64,000 nt of DNA from Xenophilus arseniciresistens (GCF_028023875.1 NZ_JAQIPB010000003.1:372001-436000); one strand, 5' to 3'. Shown: positions 15,902 through 25,426, counted from the first letter of the stretch. A program made the numbers and translations. The notes: a model not told the origin generated them from the sequence alone.

Positions 15902-18211
15902 ATGAAATTCATGCGTTCGCGCAACGCCATCGCCGCGGCCCTGGTCGCGCCCCTGCTGCTGATGACGGCCCCGGCCGGCCTGGCCCAGGCCGCGCGCGGA
16001 GAACCTGTGACGCTGAACTTCGCCAATGCCGACATCGAGGCCGTGGCCCGCACCATGGCCGTGATCACCGGCCGCGACGTGGTGGTGGACCCGCGCGTCA
16101 AGGGCACCATGAACCTGGCGACCGAGCGGCCCGTCAGCCCCACCACGGCCTTCGAGCAGTTCAGCGCCGCGCTGCGCCTGCAGGGCTTTGCGGTGGTGGT
16201 TTCCGAAGGCCTGTACAAGGTGGTGCCCGAGGCCGAGGCCAAGCTGCAGACCGGCACCGTGGCCACCTCCATCGGCGGCCCGTCCACCCTGGCGGGCAAC
16301 CAGATCGTCACGCAGGTGTTCAAGCTGCACCATGAGTCGGCCGCCAACGTGCTGCCCGTGCTGCGCCCGCTGATCGCCCCCAACAACAGCATCAACGTGA
16401 GCCCCGGCAACAACGCGCTGGTGATCACCGACTACGCCGACAACCTGCGGCGCCTGGCGCGCATCGTGGCTTCGCTCGATGTGCCCAACGCCTCGGATGT
16501 GGAAGTGATCCCGCTGCGCCACTCCATCGCCGCCGACCTGGTGCCGCTGGTGCAGCGCCTGATGGACGGCGGCAGCGCCACGGTGGGCCTGCCCACGGCC
16601 GCGGGCGCGCCGGCCGCGCCGGGGGGCGATGCGTCCTTCCGCACCTCGCTGCTGGCCGATTCGCGCAGCAACGCCATCATCGTGCGCGCGGCCAACCCGG
16701 CCCGCCTGGCGCTGGTGCGCTCGCTGGTGCAAAAGCTGGACCGCGCGCCACTGGAAAACGGCAACGGCGCGGCCGGCAACATCTACGTGGTCTACCTCAA
16801 GAACGCCGATGCGGTGCGCCTGGCCACCACGCTGCGCGCGGCCATCGCCGCGGGCAACGTGAATACGCTGGGCCAGCCGGGCGCAGCCGGCAGCGGCGCC
16901 GTGCCCCAGCCCTCCACGGCCGTCATCAACCAGGCCACCAGCGCCGCCAGCAGCGCCGCGGGCCAGTCGGGCATGAGCTCGGCCGCCACGGCGCCGGTGG
17001 ACAACGCCAACCAGCCTTCCGTGGGCGGCCAGATCCAGGCCGACCCCTCCACCAACTCGCTGATCATCACGGCGCCCGAGCCGCAGTACCGCCAGCTGCG
17101 CGCCGTGATCGACCGGCTGGACAGCCGCCGCGCGCAGGTGCTGATCGAAAGCCTGATCGTGGAAGTCAATGCCGACAAGGCCGCCGAATTCGGCGTGCAG
17201 TGGCAAAGCGCGCTGGGCAAGGAAGCGGCCATCGGCACCAACTCCAGCCTCGGCGGCCAGGCCAACATCCTCGACCTGGCGCTGGGCATCGCCGCAGCAG
17301 CGGCCACCGGCAGCCCCTCGGCCATCACCAAGCCCTCCACGGGCCTGAACATCGGCATCGGCCGGCGCACCGGCGGCGGCTACGCGCTGGGCTTCATCGC
17401 GCGCTTCCTCTCGGCCAACGGCGAGGGCAACGTGCTCTCGACCCCCAACCTGCTGACCCTGGACAACGAGGAAGCCAAGATCGTGGTGGGCCAGAACGTG
17501 CCTTTCGTGACCGGCCAGTTCACCAACACCGGCGCGGGCACGGCCCAGGTCAACCCCTTCCAGACCATCGAGCGCAAGGACGTGGGCCTCACGCTGCGTG
17601 TGCGCCCGCAGATCAGCGAGACCGGGACCGTGAAGATGACGGTGTTCCAGGAGGTCTCGGCCGTGCTGCCCGGCACCGAGGCCGCAAGCAACGGCCCCAC
17701 CACCACCAAGCGCTCCATCGAATCGAGCGTGCTGGTGGAAGACGGCAGCATCATCGTGCTGGGCGGCCTGCTGACCGACGAATATTCCAGCGGCCAGGAA
17801 AAGGTGCCCGGCCTGGGCGACGTGCCCGTGGTCGGCAACCTGTTCAAGAGCGAGACCCGCAGCCGCCGCAAGAACAACCTGATGGTCTTCCTGCGGCCCA
17901 CCATCGTGCGCGATTCGCTTTCGGGCGACGCCATCACGGCCGACCGCTACGACATGCTGCGCGCGCTGCAGCAAAGCAGCCAGCCGGCCAGCAGCGCGGC
18001 GCTCAACGCCGTCAACGCGGCGCCCCTGCTGCCTGCCTTGCCCGACACCCGCACGCCCGATCCGTCGCGCCGCATCGAAGGCACGCGCCTGATCCCCCCG
18101 CCGCTGCCGCCGGCCCAGCCCGTGCGCAGCGCCCCGCCCAGCGACTGGGACCCCATGCGCGGCGCGCCCGCCGCCACGGACGACCCCTCGACCCAGCGAC
18201 GCCTGCCCTGA
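15902..18211 (+). CDS. gspD: Type II secretion outer-membrane secretin GspD
   Basis: A 769-residue secretin with a signal peptide (to about LAQAAR). The N0 domain starts at VTLNFANADIEAVARTM, and N1-N3 modules follow (for example NNSINVSPGNNALVITD). The C-terminal channel domain carries VPFVTGQF and SVLVEDGSIIVLGGLL and ends with the VPGLGDVPVVGNLF signature near residues 638-651. An Ala/Ser/Gln-rich insertion lies between N2 and N3. The last ~70 residues are Pro-rich, possibly a pilotin or Tol-Pal contact (inference). Overlaps gspE by one base (TGATG). Confidence 0.95.
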   Translation: MKFMRSRNAIAAALVAPLLLMTAPAGLAQAARGEPVTLNFANADIEAVARTMAVITGRDVVVDPRVKGTMNLATERPVSPTTAFEQFSAALRLQGFAVVVSEGLYKVVPEAEAKLQTGTVATSIGGPSTLAGNQIVTQVFKLHHESAANVLPVLRPLIAPNNSINVSPGNNALVITDYADNLRRLARIVASLDVPNASDVEVIPLRHSIAADLVPLVQRLMDGGSATVGLPTAAGAPAAPGGDASFRTSLLADSRSNAIIVRAANPARLALVRSLVQKLDRAPLENGNGAAGNIYVVYLKNADAVRLATTLRAAIAAGNVNTLGQPGAAGSGAVPQPSTAVINQATSAASSAAGQSGMSSAATAPVDNANQPSVGGQIQADPSTNSLIITAPEPQYRQLRAVIDRLDSRRAQVLIESLIVEVNADKAAEFGVQWQSALGKEAAIGTNSSLGGQANILDLALGIAAAAATGSPSAITKPSTGLNIGIGRRTGGGYALGFIARFLSANGEGNVLSTPNLLTLDNEEAKIVVGQNVPFVTGQFTNTGAGTAQVNPFQTIERKDVGLTLRVRPQISETGTVKMTVFQEVSAVLPGTEAASNGPTTTKRSIESSVLVEDGSIIVLGGLLTDEYSSGQEKVPGLGDVPVVGNLFKSETRSRRKNNLMVFLRPTIVRDSLSGDAITADRYDMLRALQQSSQPASSAALNAVNAAPLLPALPDTRTPDPSRRIEGTRLIPPPLPPAQPVRSAPPSDWDPMRGAPAATDDPSTQRRLP

Positions 18212-19659
18212 TGTCCGGCGCCCGTCACCCCCTGCCCTACGCCTTCGCGCGCAGCCAGCAACTGCTGCTGGAGCGCGACGACCAGGACGGCGGCTACACG
18301 CTGTGGATGCCCGTGGGCGCGGCCCGCCAGTCGGCCAGCGCGCTCGGCGAGGTGATGCGCAAGTACAACCTGGGGCCGGGCAGCCTGCGCATGCAGAGCC
18401 TGCCGGCCGACCAGCTGGCGCAGCGCATCAGCGCCGCCTACGCGCAGGGCGAGTCGAACGCCGCCGCCGTGGTCAGCGAAGTGCAGAGCGACGCCGACCT
18501 CACGCGCATGATGCAGGAGCTGCCCGCGGTGGAAGACCTGCTGGAGTCGGCCGGCGACGCGCCCATCATCCGCATGCTCAACGCGCTGCTGACGCAGGCC
18601 GCGCGCGACGGCGCCAGCGACATCCACATCGAGCCCTACGAGCGCACCTCGTCCGTGCGCTTTCGCGTCGATGGCACCTTGCGCGAAGTGGTGCAGCCCA
18701 ACCGCGCGCTGCATGCGGCACTGATCTCGCGCCTGAAGATCATGGCCGACCTGGACATCGCCGAAAAACGCCTGCCGCAGGATGGCCGCATCTCGCTGCG
18801 CATCGGCACGCGCGCGGTGGACGTGCGCGTGTCCACCCTGCCCAGCGCGCATGGCGAACGCGCCGTGCTGCGCCTGCTGGACAAGTCAGAAACCCGCCTG
18901 ACCCTGCCGGCCGTGGGCATGACGGGCGACACGCTCAAGCGCTTTCGCAGCCTCATCACGCAGCCGCACGGCATCATCCTGGTCACCGGCCCCACGGGCT
19001 CGGGCAAGAGCACCACGCTGTACGCCGCGCTGGGCGAGATGGACGCCAGCAGCAGCAACATCATGACGGTGGAAGACCCCATCGAATACGAGCTGCACGG
19101 CGTGGGCCAGACCCAGGTCAACGCCAAGATCGAGCTGACCTTCGCCAAGGCCCTGCGCGCCATCCTGCGCCAGGACCCGGACGTGATCATGATCGGCGAG
19201 ATCCGCGACTACGAGACCGCGCAGATCGCCATCCAGGCTTCGCTCACGGGCCACCTGGTGCTGGCCACCTTGCACACCAACGACTCGGTCAGCGCCGTGA
19301 CGCGCCTGACCGACATGGGCGTGGAGCCCTTCCTGCTTTCGAGCTCGCTGCTGGGCGTGCTGGCCCAGCGCCTGGTGCGCAAGCTGTGCCCCGTGTGCGC
19401 CAAACCCGGCGAGCACGGCACCGAGCCCGTGGGCTGCGAAGCCTGCGGCCACACCGGCTACCAGGGCCGCACCGGCGTGTTCGAAATGCTGGTGGCCGAC
19501 GACGCGGTGCGCGCGCTGGTGCACAACCGCGCCGCCGAAAGCGAGCTGCTCGCGGCCGGCCAAAAGGGCGGCCTGCGCAGCATGCGCGAAGACGGCGAAC
19601 GGCTGGTGGCCGCGGGCATCACCTCGCAGGCCGAGCTGCTGCGCGTGACCCGGGACTAG
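18211..19659 (+). CDS. gspE: Type II secretion ATPase GspE
   Basis: A 482-residue traffic ATPase. Walker A is GPTGSGKST (260-268), followed by the Asp box VEDPIEYELHGVGQTQVN, Walker B VIMIGEIRD and the His box TGHLVLATLHTND. Near the C-terminus a zinc-binding tetra-cysteine is visible (CPVCAKPG ... CEACGHTGYQGR), the classical GspE/PulE feature. It powers pseudopilus assembly through GspL and GspF. It is somewhat shorter than many GspE proteins because the N1 domain is reduced. Confidence 0.96.
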   Translation: MSGARHPLPYAFARSQQLLLERDDQDGGYTLWMPVGAARQSASALGEVMRKYNLGPGSLRMQSLPADQLAQRISAAYAQGESNAAAVVSEVQSDADLTRMMQELPAVEDLLESAGDAPIIRMLNALLTQAARDGASDIHIEPYERTSSVRFRVDGTLREVVQPNRALHAALISRLKIMADLDIAEKRLPQDGRISLRIGTRAVDVRVSTLPSAHGERAVLRLLDKSETRLTLPAVGMTGDTLKRFRSLITQPHGIILVTGPTGSGKSTTLYAALGEMDASSSNIMTVEDPIEYELHGVGQTQVNAKIELTFAKALRAILRQDPDVIMIGEIRDYETAQIAIQASLTGHLVLATLHTNDSVSAVTRLTDMGVEPFLLSSSLLGVLAQRLVRKLCPVCAKPGEHGTEPVGCEACGHTGYQGRTGVFEMLVADDAVRALVHNRAAESELLAAGQKGGLRSMREDGERLVAAGITSQAELLRVTRD

Positions 19660-19675
19660 CGTCGGTTTCTTCTGC

Positions 19676-20905
19676 ATGCCCGCCTATTCCTTCGAAGCCC
19701 TCGACGCCGAAGGCCGCGCCCGCAAGGGCGTGCTGGAAGCCGACACCGCGCGCGCCGCGCGCGGCCTGCTGCGCGCGCAGGCGCTGATCCCGCTCACGGT
19801 GCAACCCGTGGGCGGCGAAGCCGCTGCCAACGCCGGCAGCAGCACCCGCCGCGGCCTGTTCAAGCGGCGCCTGTTCAGTGCCACCGAACTGGCCGTGTGG
19901 ACGCGCCAGCTCGCGGGCCTGGTCAGCGCCGGGCTGCCGCTGGAGCGCGCGCTCACGGCGCTGACTGAAGAATCGGAACGCGAGGACCAGCGCCAGCTCG
20001 TGGCCGCGCTGCGCGCCGAGGTCAACGGCGGCGCCACCTTCGCGCGCGCGCTCAGCCAGCATCCGCGCGAGTTCTCGGCCATCTACACGGCCGTGATCGG
20101 CGCCGGCGAACAGAGCGGCAACCTGGGCTTGGTGCTCGAGCGCCTGGCCGACGACCTGGAAGAGCGCCAGGCGCTGCAGCAAAAACTGATCGGCGCCACC
20201 TTGTACCCGGCCATCGTCACGCTGATCGCCATCGTGATCGTGATCTTCCTGGTCAGCTACGTGGTGCCACAGGTGGCCAACGTGTTCGCGGGCACCAAGC
20301 GCGAGCTGCCCATGCTCACGGTGATCATGCTCAACATCAGCGCGCTGGTGCGCAACCATGGCCTGCTGATCCTGGGCGGCCTGGTGGCCGTGGGCCTGGG
20401 CCTGCGCACACTGCTGGCCGGCGAGGCCTTCCGCCAGAAGTTCGATGCCGCCTGGCTGCGCCTGCCGCTGGTGGGCCGGCTGGCCCGCGGCTACAACGCC
20501 GCGCGCTTTGCCAGCACCCTGGCCATGCTGGCCGCGGCCGGCGTGCCCATCCTGCGCGCACTGCAGGCCGCGGCCGAAACCCTGAGCAACCGCGCCATGC
20601 GCGCCGACGCGCTCGACGCGCTGGTGCTGGTGCGCGAAGGCGCGCCACTGGCTTCGGCGCTGGCGCAGAAAAAACGCTTCCCGGGCCTGGTCGCGATGTT
20701 CGCGCGCCTGGGCGAACAGACCGGTGAGCTGCCGTCGATGCTGCAACGCGCCGCGCGCCAGCTCGGCGCCGAAGTGCAGCGCCGCGCGATCCACCTCGCG
20801 ACCATCCTGGAGCCGCTGCTGATCGTGGCCATGGGCGGCATCGTGATGATGATCGTGCTGGCCGTGCTGTTGCCGATCATTCAGCTCAATCAGTTTGTGA
20901 AGTAG
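19676..20905 (+). CDS. gspF: Type II secretion inner-membrane protein GspF
   Basis: A 409-residue polytopic protein with two GspF/PilC domains and three membrane segments. Family segments are visible: FSATELAVWTRQLAGLVSAG, LPLERALTAL, IGAGEQSGNLG, and the second-repeat counterpart ARLGEQTGELP. It starts 16 bases after gspE and is the last gsp gene present. Its end overlaps the convergent Fic gene by 20 bases. Confidence 0.95.
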   Translation: MPAYSFEALDAEGRARKGVLEADTARAARGLLRAQALIPLTVQPVGGEAAANAGSSTRRGLFKRRLFSATELAVWTRQLAGLVSAGLPLERALTALTEESEREDQRQLVAALRAEVNGGATFARALSQHPREFSAIYTAVIGAGEQSGNLGLVLERLADDLEERQALQQKLIGATLYPAIVTLIAIVIVIFLVSYVVPQVANVFAGTKRELPMLTVIMLNISALVRNHGLLILGGLVAVGLGLRTLLAGEAFRQKFDAAWLRLPLVGRLARGYNAARFASTLAMLAAAGVPILRALQAAAETLSNRAMRADALDALVLVREGAPLASALAQKKRFPGLVAMFARLGEQTGELPSMLQRAARQLGAEVQRRAIHLATILEPLLIVAMGGIVMMIVLAVLLPIIQLNQFVK

Positions 20906-22040
20906 GCGGCCTCGCCTCCGGCAGCACCAGTTCATAGGCGCTGGCGCGCCCGCCGCCCGGCGCCTTCTGCAGCACACCCAAAGCCAGCAACTGCGTGATG
21001 TCGCGCAGCGCCGTGTCGGCCGAGCACTTGGCAATGGCCGCCCACTTGCTGCTGGTGAGCTTGCCGTCGAAGCCGTCGAGCACGCGGTCGAGCAGCTTGA
21101 TCTGCCGCTCGTTGAAGGGCGCACTGGCCCAGCGCTGCCAGAAGTGCGCCTTGCCCAGCACCGCGCCCAGCGCGGTGTTTGCACTGTCCAGCGCGCGGCC
21201 CAGCGCAGCCAGGAACCACAGCAGCCATGGCGTCATATCGAGCGAGTCGCCTTTTTGCGTGCGCGCCAGGATGTCGTAGTACGCGCTGCGCTCGCGCTGG
21301 ATCTGCGCCGAGAGGCTGTAGAAGCGCTGCCCGGCCCCGTCGGCGCGGGCCAGGAACAGATCGCCCACCGCGCGCGCGATGCGGCCATTGCCGTCGTCGA
21401 AAGGGTGCATGGTGACGAACCACAGATGCGCCAGCCCGGCCTTGACCAGTGCGGGCAGTTGCTCGTCATGCGCGTTGGCCCATCGCAGAAAGCGCGCCAT
21501 TTCGGCCGCCAGCGCATGGGCCGGCGGCGCCTCGAAATGCACCTTGCGCCGATGCACCGGCCCCGAGACCACCTGCATCGGCCCCGTGGCGTCATCGCGC
21601 CAGCGGCCCACGGCGATGGGTGACAGGCCCGAATAGCCGGTCGGGAACAGCGCGGCATGCCAGTCGAAAAGACGCTGGGCCGTGAGCGCCGCATCGCTGT
21701 GCGCGGTCGCGTCCAGCACCATCTCGACCACGCCGTCCACATGCCGGTCGCTGGGCGCCAGCGCGCCGATGTCCAGCCCCAGCCGCCGCGCGATGGACGA
21801 GCGCACCGAGGCCGGGTTCAGCAGTTCGCCCTCGATCTCGCTGGTCTTGAGCACGTCGTCGGTCAGCGCGGCCAGGCTGGCCCGGTCGCGCAATTCCATC
21901 CCCACATCGGCCAGCCGGCCCAGCAGCAGGCCCTGCGCACGGCTCACATCCGCCAGCGGCTGGGCCAGCGCGGCGAGCTCGAAGCGCCATTGGGGCCAGT
22001 CGTCCAGCTGCCAGATGTAGAGGCTTTCACCGCTTTGCAT
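20886..22040 (-). CDS. Class II Fic-domain AMP-transferase with winged-helix tail
   Basis: A 384-residue Fic protein. The N-terminal DUF4172-like part includes the inhibitory-helix motif TSEIEG (Thr66, Glu70, Gly71, fitting [ST]xxxE[GN]), which marks an autoinhibited class II enzyme. The catalytic motif is intact: HPFDDGNGRIAR (His212 to Arg223). The C-terminal ~90 residues (NERQIKLLDRVL ... DITQLLALGVLQK) look like a winged helix. Fic enzymes usually transfer AMP to Ser/Thr/Tyr of target proteins; the target is unknown. The upstream region carries repeated boxes that could be bound by the winged helix. No antitoxin gene is adjacent. Confidence 0.9.
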   Translation of the reverse strand: MQSGESLYIWQLDDWPQWRFELAALAQPLADVSRAQGLLLGRLADVGMELRDRASLAALTDDVLKTSEIEGELLNPASVRSSIARRLGLDIGALAPSDRHVDGVVEMVLDATAHSDAALTAQRLFDWHAALFPTGYSGLSPIAVGRWRDDATGPMQVVSGPVHRRKVHFEAPPAHALAAEMARFLRWANAHDEQLPALVKAGLAHLWFVTMHPFDDGNGRIARAVGDLFLARADGAGQRFYSLSAQIQRERSAYYDILARTQKGDSLDMTPWLLWFLAALGRALDSANTALGAVLGKAHFWQRWASAPFNERQIKLLDRVLDGFDGKLTSSKWAAIAKCSADTALRDITQLLALGVLQKAPGGGRASAYELVLPEARPPTSQTD

Positions 22041-22104
22041 GCGGAGATTAGAAGACGCCTGCGGTGAATAGGCAAGTTATTTACCGCATCTCATGCGGCG
22101 AATA
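22041..22104 (-). promoter_or_regulatory. Repeated GCGGnnAATA boxes upstream of the Fic gene (candidate operator)
   Basis: Three ten-base boxes with exact 17-base spacing and alternating direction: GCGGTGAATA (22061-22070, plus), GCGGTAAATA (22078-22087, minus) and GCGGCGAATA (22095-22104, plus). A weaker fourth, GCGGAGATTA, is at 22041-22050. The inner pair forms the palindrome CCGCAT-CTC-ATGCGG (22084-22098). The boxes sit between the Fic start and the divergent 5'-nucleotidase. Confidence 0.65.
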
Positions 22105-22221
22105 ATGAATGCATCCCGGCATGGCAAGTTGGGGATCTGGACGCGAGCCGGCCGCCATGGGCACGAGCAAGGCTGCACGGCGAGATGACAATGCGCGCTG
22201 GCCCTTGCAACCGCCCTGCCC

Positions 22222-23154
22222 ATGCCCGTCACCCTCGACGACAAGCTCGTGGTCGCGATTTCCTCGCGCGCCCTGTTCAACCTGGAAGAGGAAAACCTGC
22301 TCTTCGAGGCCGGCGACCCCGACGCCTACATGCGGCTGCAGCTCGAGCGGCTGGACGTGCCGGCCGCGCCGGGCATCGCCTATTCACTGGTGCGCAAGCT
22401 GCTGCGCTTCAACGACGACGGGCAACAGCGCGTGGAGGTGGTGATCCTCTCGCGCAACGACCCGGCCTCGGGCATGCGCATCTTCAATTCAGGCGCGGCG
22501 GCCGAGCTGCGCATCCAGCGCGGCGTGTTCACGCAGGGGCGCTCGCCCTTTCGCTACCTCACGCCGCTCAATGCCGACCTGTTCCTCTCGGCCAATGCCG
22601 ATGACGTGCGCGAGGCGCTGACGGCCGGCTTCGCGGCCGCGCACGTGAACGTGGAAGCCGCCCTGGCCAGCCAGTTGCACCCCGACGAGGTGCGCATTGC
22701 CTTCGACGGCGACGCCGTGCTCTTTTCGGACGAGGCCGAGCGCATCTTCCAGTCGCAGGGGCTGGAGGCCTTTCAAGCGCACGAGGCCGACAAGGCCGCG
22801 GTGCCGCTGGCCGCCGGCCCGCTGGCGCCCTTTCTGTTGGCGCTGCATCGGCTGCAGCGCGCCTCGGCCACGGGCATGCGCATCCGCACCGCGCTGGTCA
22901 CGGCGCGCGGCGCACCCGCACACCGCCGCGCCATCCAGACGCTGATGAGCTGGAACATCCGCGTGGACGAAGCGATGTTCCTCGCGGGCCTGGACAAGGG
23001 CGGCTTCCTGCGCGAGTTCGAGCCCGATTTCTTCTTCGACGACCAGATGGGCCATGTGGCCTCGGCCGCGCGCCATGTGCCGGCCGGGCATGTGGCCAGC
23101 GGCGTGAGCAACGAGGCGCTGCAGCGCATCGCAGCGCCTGCGCCGCGCGACTGA
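22222..23154 (+). CDS. Cytosolic 5'-nucleotidase of the cN-I family
   Basis: A 310-residue soluble protein similar to the vertebrate cytosolic 5'-nucleotidase I family (PF06189), which dephosphorylates nucleoside monophosphates such as AMP. Recognised segments: LVVAISSRALFNLEEEN near the N-terminus, VVILSRNDPASGMRIFNS, TPLNADLFLSAN, RIAFDGDAVLFSDEAE, RTALVTARGAPAHRRAI and DKGGFLREFEPDFFFDDQ. These give the HAD-like Asp, Ser/Thr and acidic motifs. No Shine-Dalgarno is evident. The Fic gene is divergent, and a shared nucleotide theme (AMP) is suggestive only. Confidence 0.85.
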   Translation: MPVTLDDKLVVAISSRALFNLEEENLLFEAGDPDAYMRLQLERLDVPAAPGIAYSLVRKLLRFNDDGQQRVEVVILSRNDPASGMRIFNSGAAAELRIQRGVFTQGRSPFRYLTPLNADLFLSANADDVREALTAGFAAAHVNVEAALASQLHPDEVRIAFDGDAVLFSDEAERIFQSQGLEAFQAHEADKAAVPLAAGPLAPFLLALHRLQRASATGMRIRTALVTARGAPAHRRAIQTLMSWNIRVDEAMFLAGLDKGGFLREFEPDFFFDDQMGHVASAARHVPAGHVASGVSNEALQRIAAPAPRD

Positions 23155-23300
23155 GGGGCGGTAGCCTGCGGCCTGAAGCCGGCGCCGCGCGCTGCTTCAG
23201 CCCGGCTTAAGCCCGGGGGCAGCGGCCGGCGCTAGCATGCGTGACGAGGCCGGTGCGCCGCACCGGCCTTCCCACGACAGCAAAAGAAAAGGCCCGCCCC

Positions 23301-25106
23301 ATGCCCCAGGACAAGCCATCGCTGTGGACCACCGTGCGCCGCATCGGCGCGCTGGCTGCTCCCTACTTCAACTCCGAGCAGAAATGGCGCGCGCGCGGTC
23401 TGCTGCTGGCCATCGTGCTGCTCAACCTCGGGGCGGTCTACATGCTGGTGCAGATCAACGAGTGGTACCGCGTGTTCTACGACGCGCTGCAGGAGAAGAA
23501 CCAGCCGGTGTTCTGGCAGCAGATCGTCAAGTTCTGCTGGCTGGCGCTGATCTACATCGTGATCGCGGTCTACAAGTTCTACCTCACGCAGATCCTGCAG
23601 CTGCGCTGGCGCGTGTGGATGACCGACCACTACCTCTCGCGCTGGCTGGCCCACAAGGCCTTCTACCGCATGGAGCTGGCCCGCTTCACCGACGCGAGCG
23701 AGGGCGTGGCCGACAACCCCGACCAGCGCATCCAGGAAGACCTCAACCTGTTCACCACCTACAGCGTGACGCTGTCCATGGGCCTGCTCAATGCGCTGGT
23801 CACCTTGCTGAGCTTCGTGGGCATTTTGTGGACGCTCAGTGGCTCGCTCTCGGTGCCGCTGCCGCAGGCGCTGGGCGGCGGCAGCCTGGAGATCGTGGGC
23901 TACATGGTCTGGGCCGCGGTGCTGTACTGCGCGGTGGGCAGCGCCATCGCGCACTGGATCGGCAAGCCGCAGGTGCAGCTGAATTTCCAGCAGCAGATGC
24001 TGGAAGCCAACTTCCGCCACCACATGGTGCGCGTGCGTGAATACAGCGAGGCCATCGCACTGGACGGCGGCGAGCGCGTGGAACGCCAGCAGCTCGATCT
24101 GCGCTTTGCCGACGTGATGGGCAACTACTTCAACCTGATCCGCAACCAGAAGCAGCTGACCTGGTTCAGCAGCTTCTTCGCGCAGGCCGCGATCATCTTC
24201 CCGCTGATCGTGGCGGCACCGCGCTTTTTCAGCGGCGCCATCCAGCTGGGCCAGCTGATGCAGATCAACTCGGCCTTCGGGCGCGTGCAGGACTCGCTGT
24301 CGTGGCTGGTCGACAACTACATGACGCTGGCCGTGTGGAAGGCCACCACCGACCGCCTGACGGGCTTCGAGCACGCCGTGGTCGCCCATTCGCGGCCCAA
24401 TCCGGCCCTGGCACGCGAAGCCGGCGACGCCGGCATTGCCGCCCAGTCACTGCACATCGGTCTGCCCGATGGCCGCACGCTGGTGGACCAGGGCGCGCTG
24501 CAGGTGCGCCCCGGCGACACGGTGCTCGTGCATGGCCCTTCGGGCAGCGGCAAGTCCAGCCTGTTCCGCACCTTGGCGGGCATCTGGCCGCATGCGCGCG
24601 GCCAGGTGCAGATGCCCGCGCAGACCATGTTCATCCCGCAGCGCCCCTACTTCCCCGACGGCAAGCTGCGCGACGCGCTGGCCTACCCCGACAGCGCGAA
24701 GAACTACAGCGACGAACAACTGCGCCAGGCCCTGAGCGACGCGCTGCTGCCGCAGCTGGCCGACCAGCTCGACCGCGAGGACGCCTGGGGCCACAAGCTG
24801 TCGGGCGGCGAGCAGCAGCGGCTGTCGATTGCACGCGTGCTGCTCAAGAAGCCGGCCTGGGTGCTGGCCGACGAGGCCACCAGCGCGCTGGACGAAGACG
24901 CCGAAGCCACGCTGTACGAACGGCTGGTGGCGCAGGTCAGGCAGGCGGGCGGCGCCATCGTCTCCATCGCGCACCGCTCCACGCTGCAGGCCCATCACCG
25001 GCAGCGCTGGCGTCTGCAACCCACGGGCGACGACAGGCCCCAGGCCGCGCGCTTCCGGATCGAAGCGCATGAACTGAACACGGCCCCGGGAGGCGCCACC
25101 CCATGA
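23301..25106 (+). CDS. ABC transporter, fused permease/ATPase of the SbmA/YddA (ABC_membrane_2) type
   Basis: A 601-residue half-transporter. The N-terminal six-helix membrane domain has the family segments NEWYRVFYDALQ, YLTQILQLRWRVWMTDHYL and ADNPDQRIQEDL. The C-terminal ATPase has Walker A GPSGSGKSS (from residue 412), signature LSGGEQQRLSIARVL, and Walker B/D-loop VLADEATSALD. Homologues (YddA, Rv1819c, ABCD/PMP70-like) export or import hydrophobic peptides, cobalamin or fatty acyl compounds; the substrate here is unknown. The ATG at 23301 is preferred over 23241 because homology begins just after it. Its end overlaps the next gene by 4 bases. Confidence 0.88.
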   Translation: MPQDKPSLWTTVRRIGALAAPYFNSEQKWRARGLLLAIVLLNLGAVYMLVQINEWYRVFYDALQEKNQPVFWQQIVKFCWLALIYIVIAVYKFYLTQILQLRWRVWMTDHYLSRWLAHKAFYRMELARFTDASEGVADNPDQRIQEDLNLFTTYSVTLSMGLLNALVTLLSFVGILWTLSGSLSVPLPQALGGGSLEIVGYMVWAAVLYCAVGSAIAHWIGKPQVQLNFQQQMLEANFRHHMVRVREYSEAIALDGGERVERQQLDLRFADVMGNYFNLIRNQKQLTWFSSFFAQAAIIFPLIVAAPRFFSGAIQLGQLMQINSAFGRVQDSLSWLVDNYMTLAVWKATTDRLTGFEHAVVAHSRPNPALAREAGDAGIAAQSLHIGLPDGRTLVDQGALQVRPGDTVLVHGPSGSGKSSLFRTLAGIWPHARGQVQMPAQTMFIPQRPYFPDGKLRDALAYPDSAKNYSDEQLRQALSDALLPQLADQLDREDAWGHKLSGGEQQRLSIARVLLKKPAWVLADEATSALDEDAEATLYERLVAQVRQAGGAIVSIAHRSTLQAHHRQRWRLQPTGDDRPQAARFRIEAHELNTAPGGATP

Positions 25107-25426
25107 GCATTGCCAACACCCCCGAGCCGCCCTACTACGCGGTCATCTTCACGTCGCTGCGCACCGAGGGCGACCACGGCTATGGCGCCATGGCCGAACG
25201 CATGGTTGCGCTTGCGGCGCAGCAGAGCGGCTACCTGGGCGTCGAATCGGCGCGCGACGGCCTGGGCATCACCGTGAGCTACTGGCGCGACCTGGAATCC
25301 ATCCGCGCCTGGAAGGCCCAAAGCGAACATCTGGTCGCGCAGCAGCTCGGTCGCAGCGACTGGTATGCCGACTACCGCATACGCATCGCACGCGTGGAGC
25401 GCGACTACGGCCTGTTTTCGGCGTAG
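25103..25426 (+). CDS. Antibiotic biosynthesis monooxygenase (ABM) fold protein
   Basis: A 107-residue protein with the dimeric alpha/beta-barrel ABM pattern: [58 protein letters not shown] and the ending [14 protein letters not shown]. Many such stress-type proteins act on heme, quinones or reactive aldehydes, but most are uncharacterised. Start overlaps the ABC transporter stop (ATGA), so the pair is co-translated. Its end overlaps queC tail to tail by 22 bases. Confidence 0.85.
   Translation: MSIANTPEPPYYAVIFTSLRTEGDHGYGAMAERMVALAAQQSGYLGVESARDGLGITVSYWRDLESIRAWKAQSEHLVAQQLGRSDWYADYRIRIARVERDYGLFSA

Noticed and set aside
20886-22040. Fic gene as half of a Fic/antitoxin (FicT/FicA) module
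   Set aside because: The inhibitory helix motif lies inside the same protein (class II), and no small antitoxin gene is adjacent on either side.
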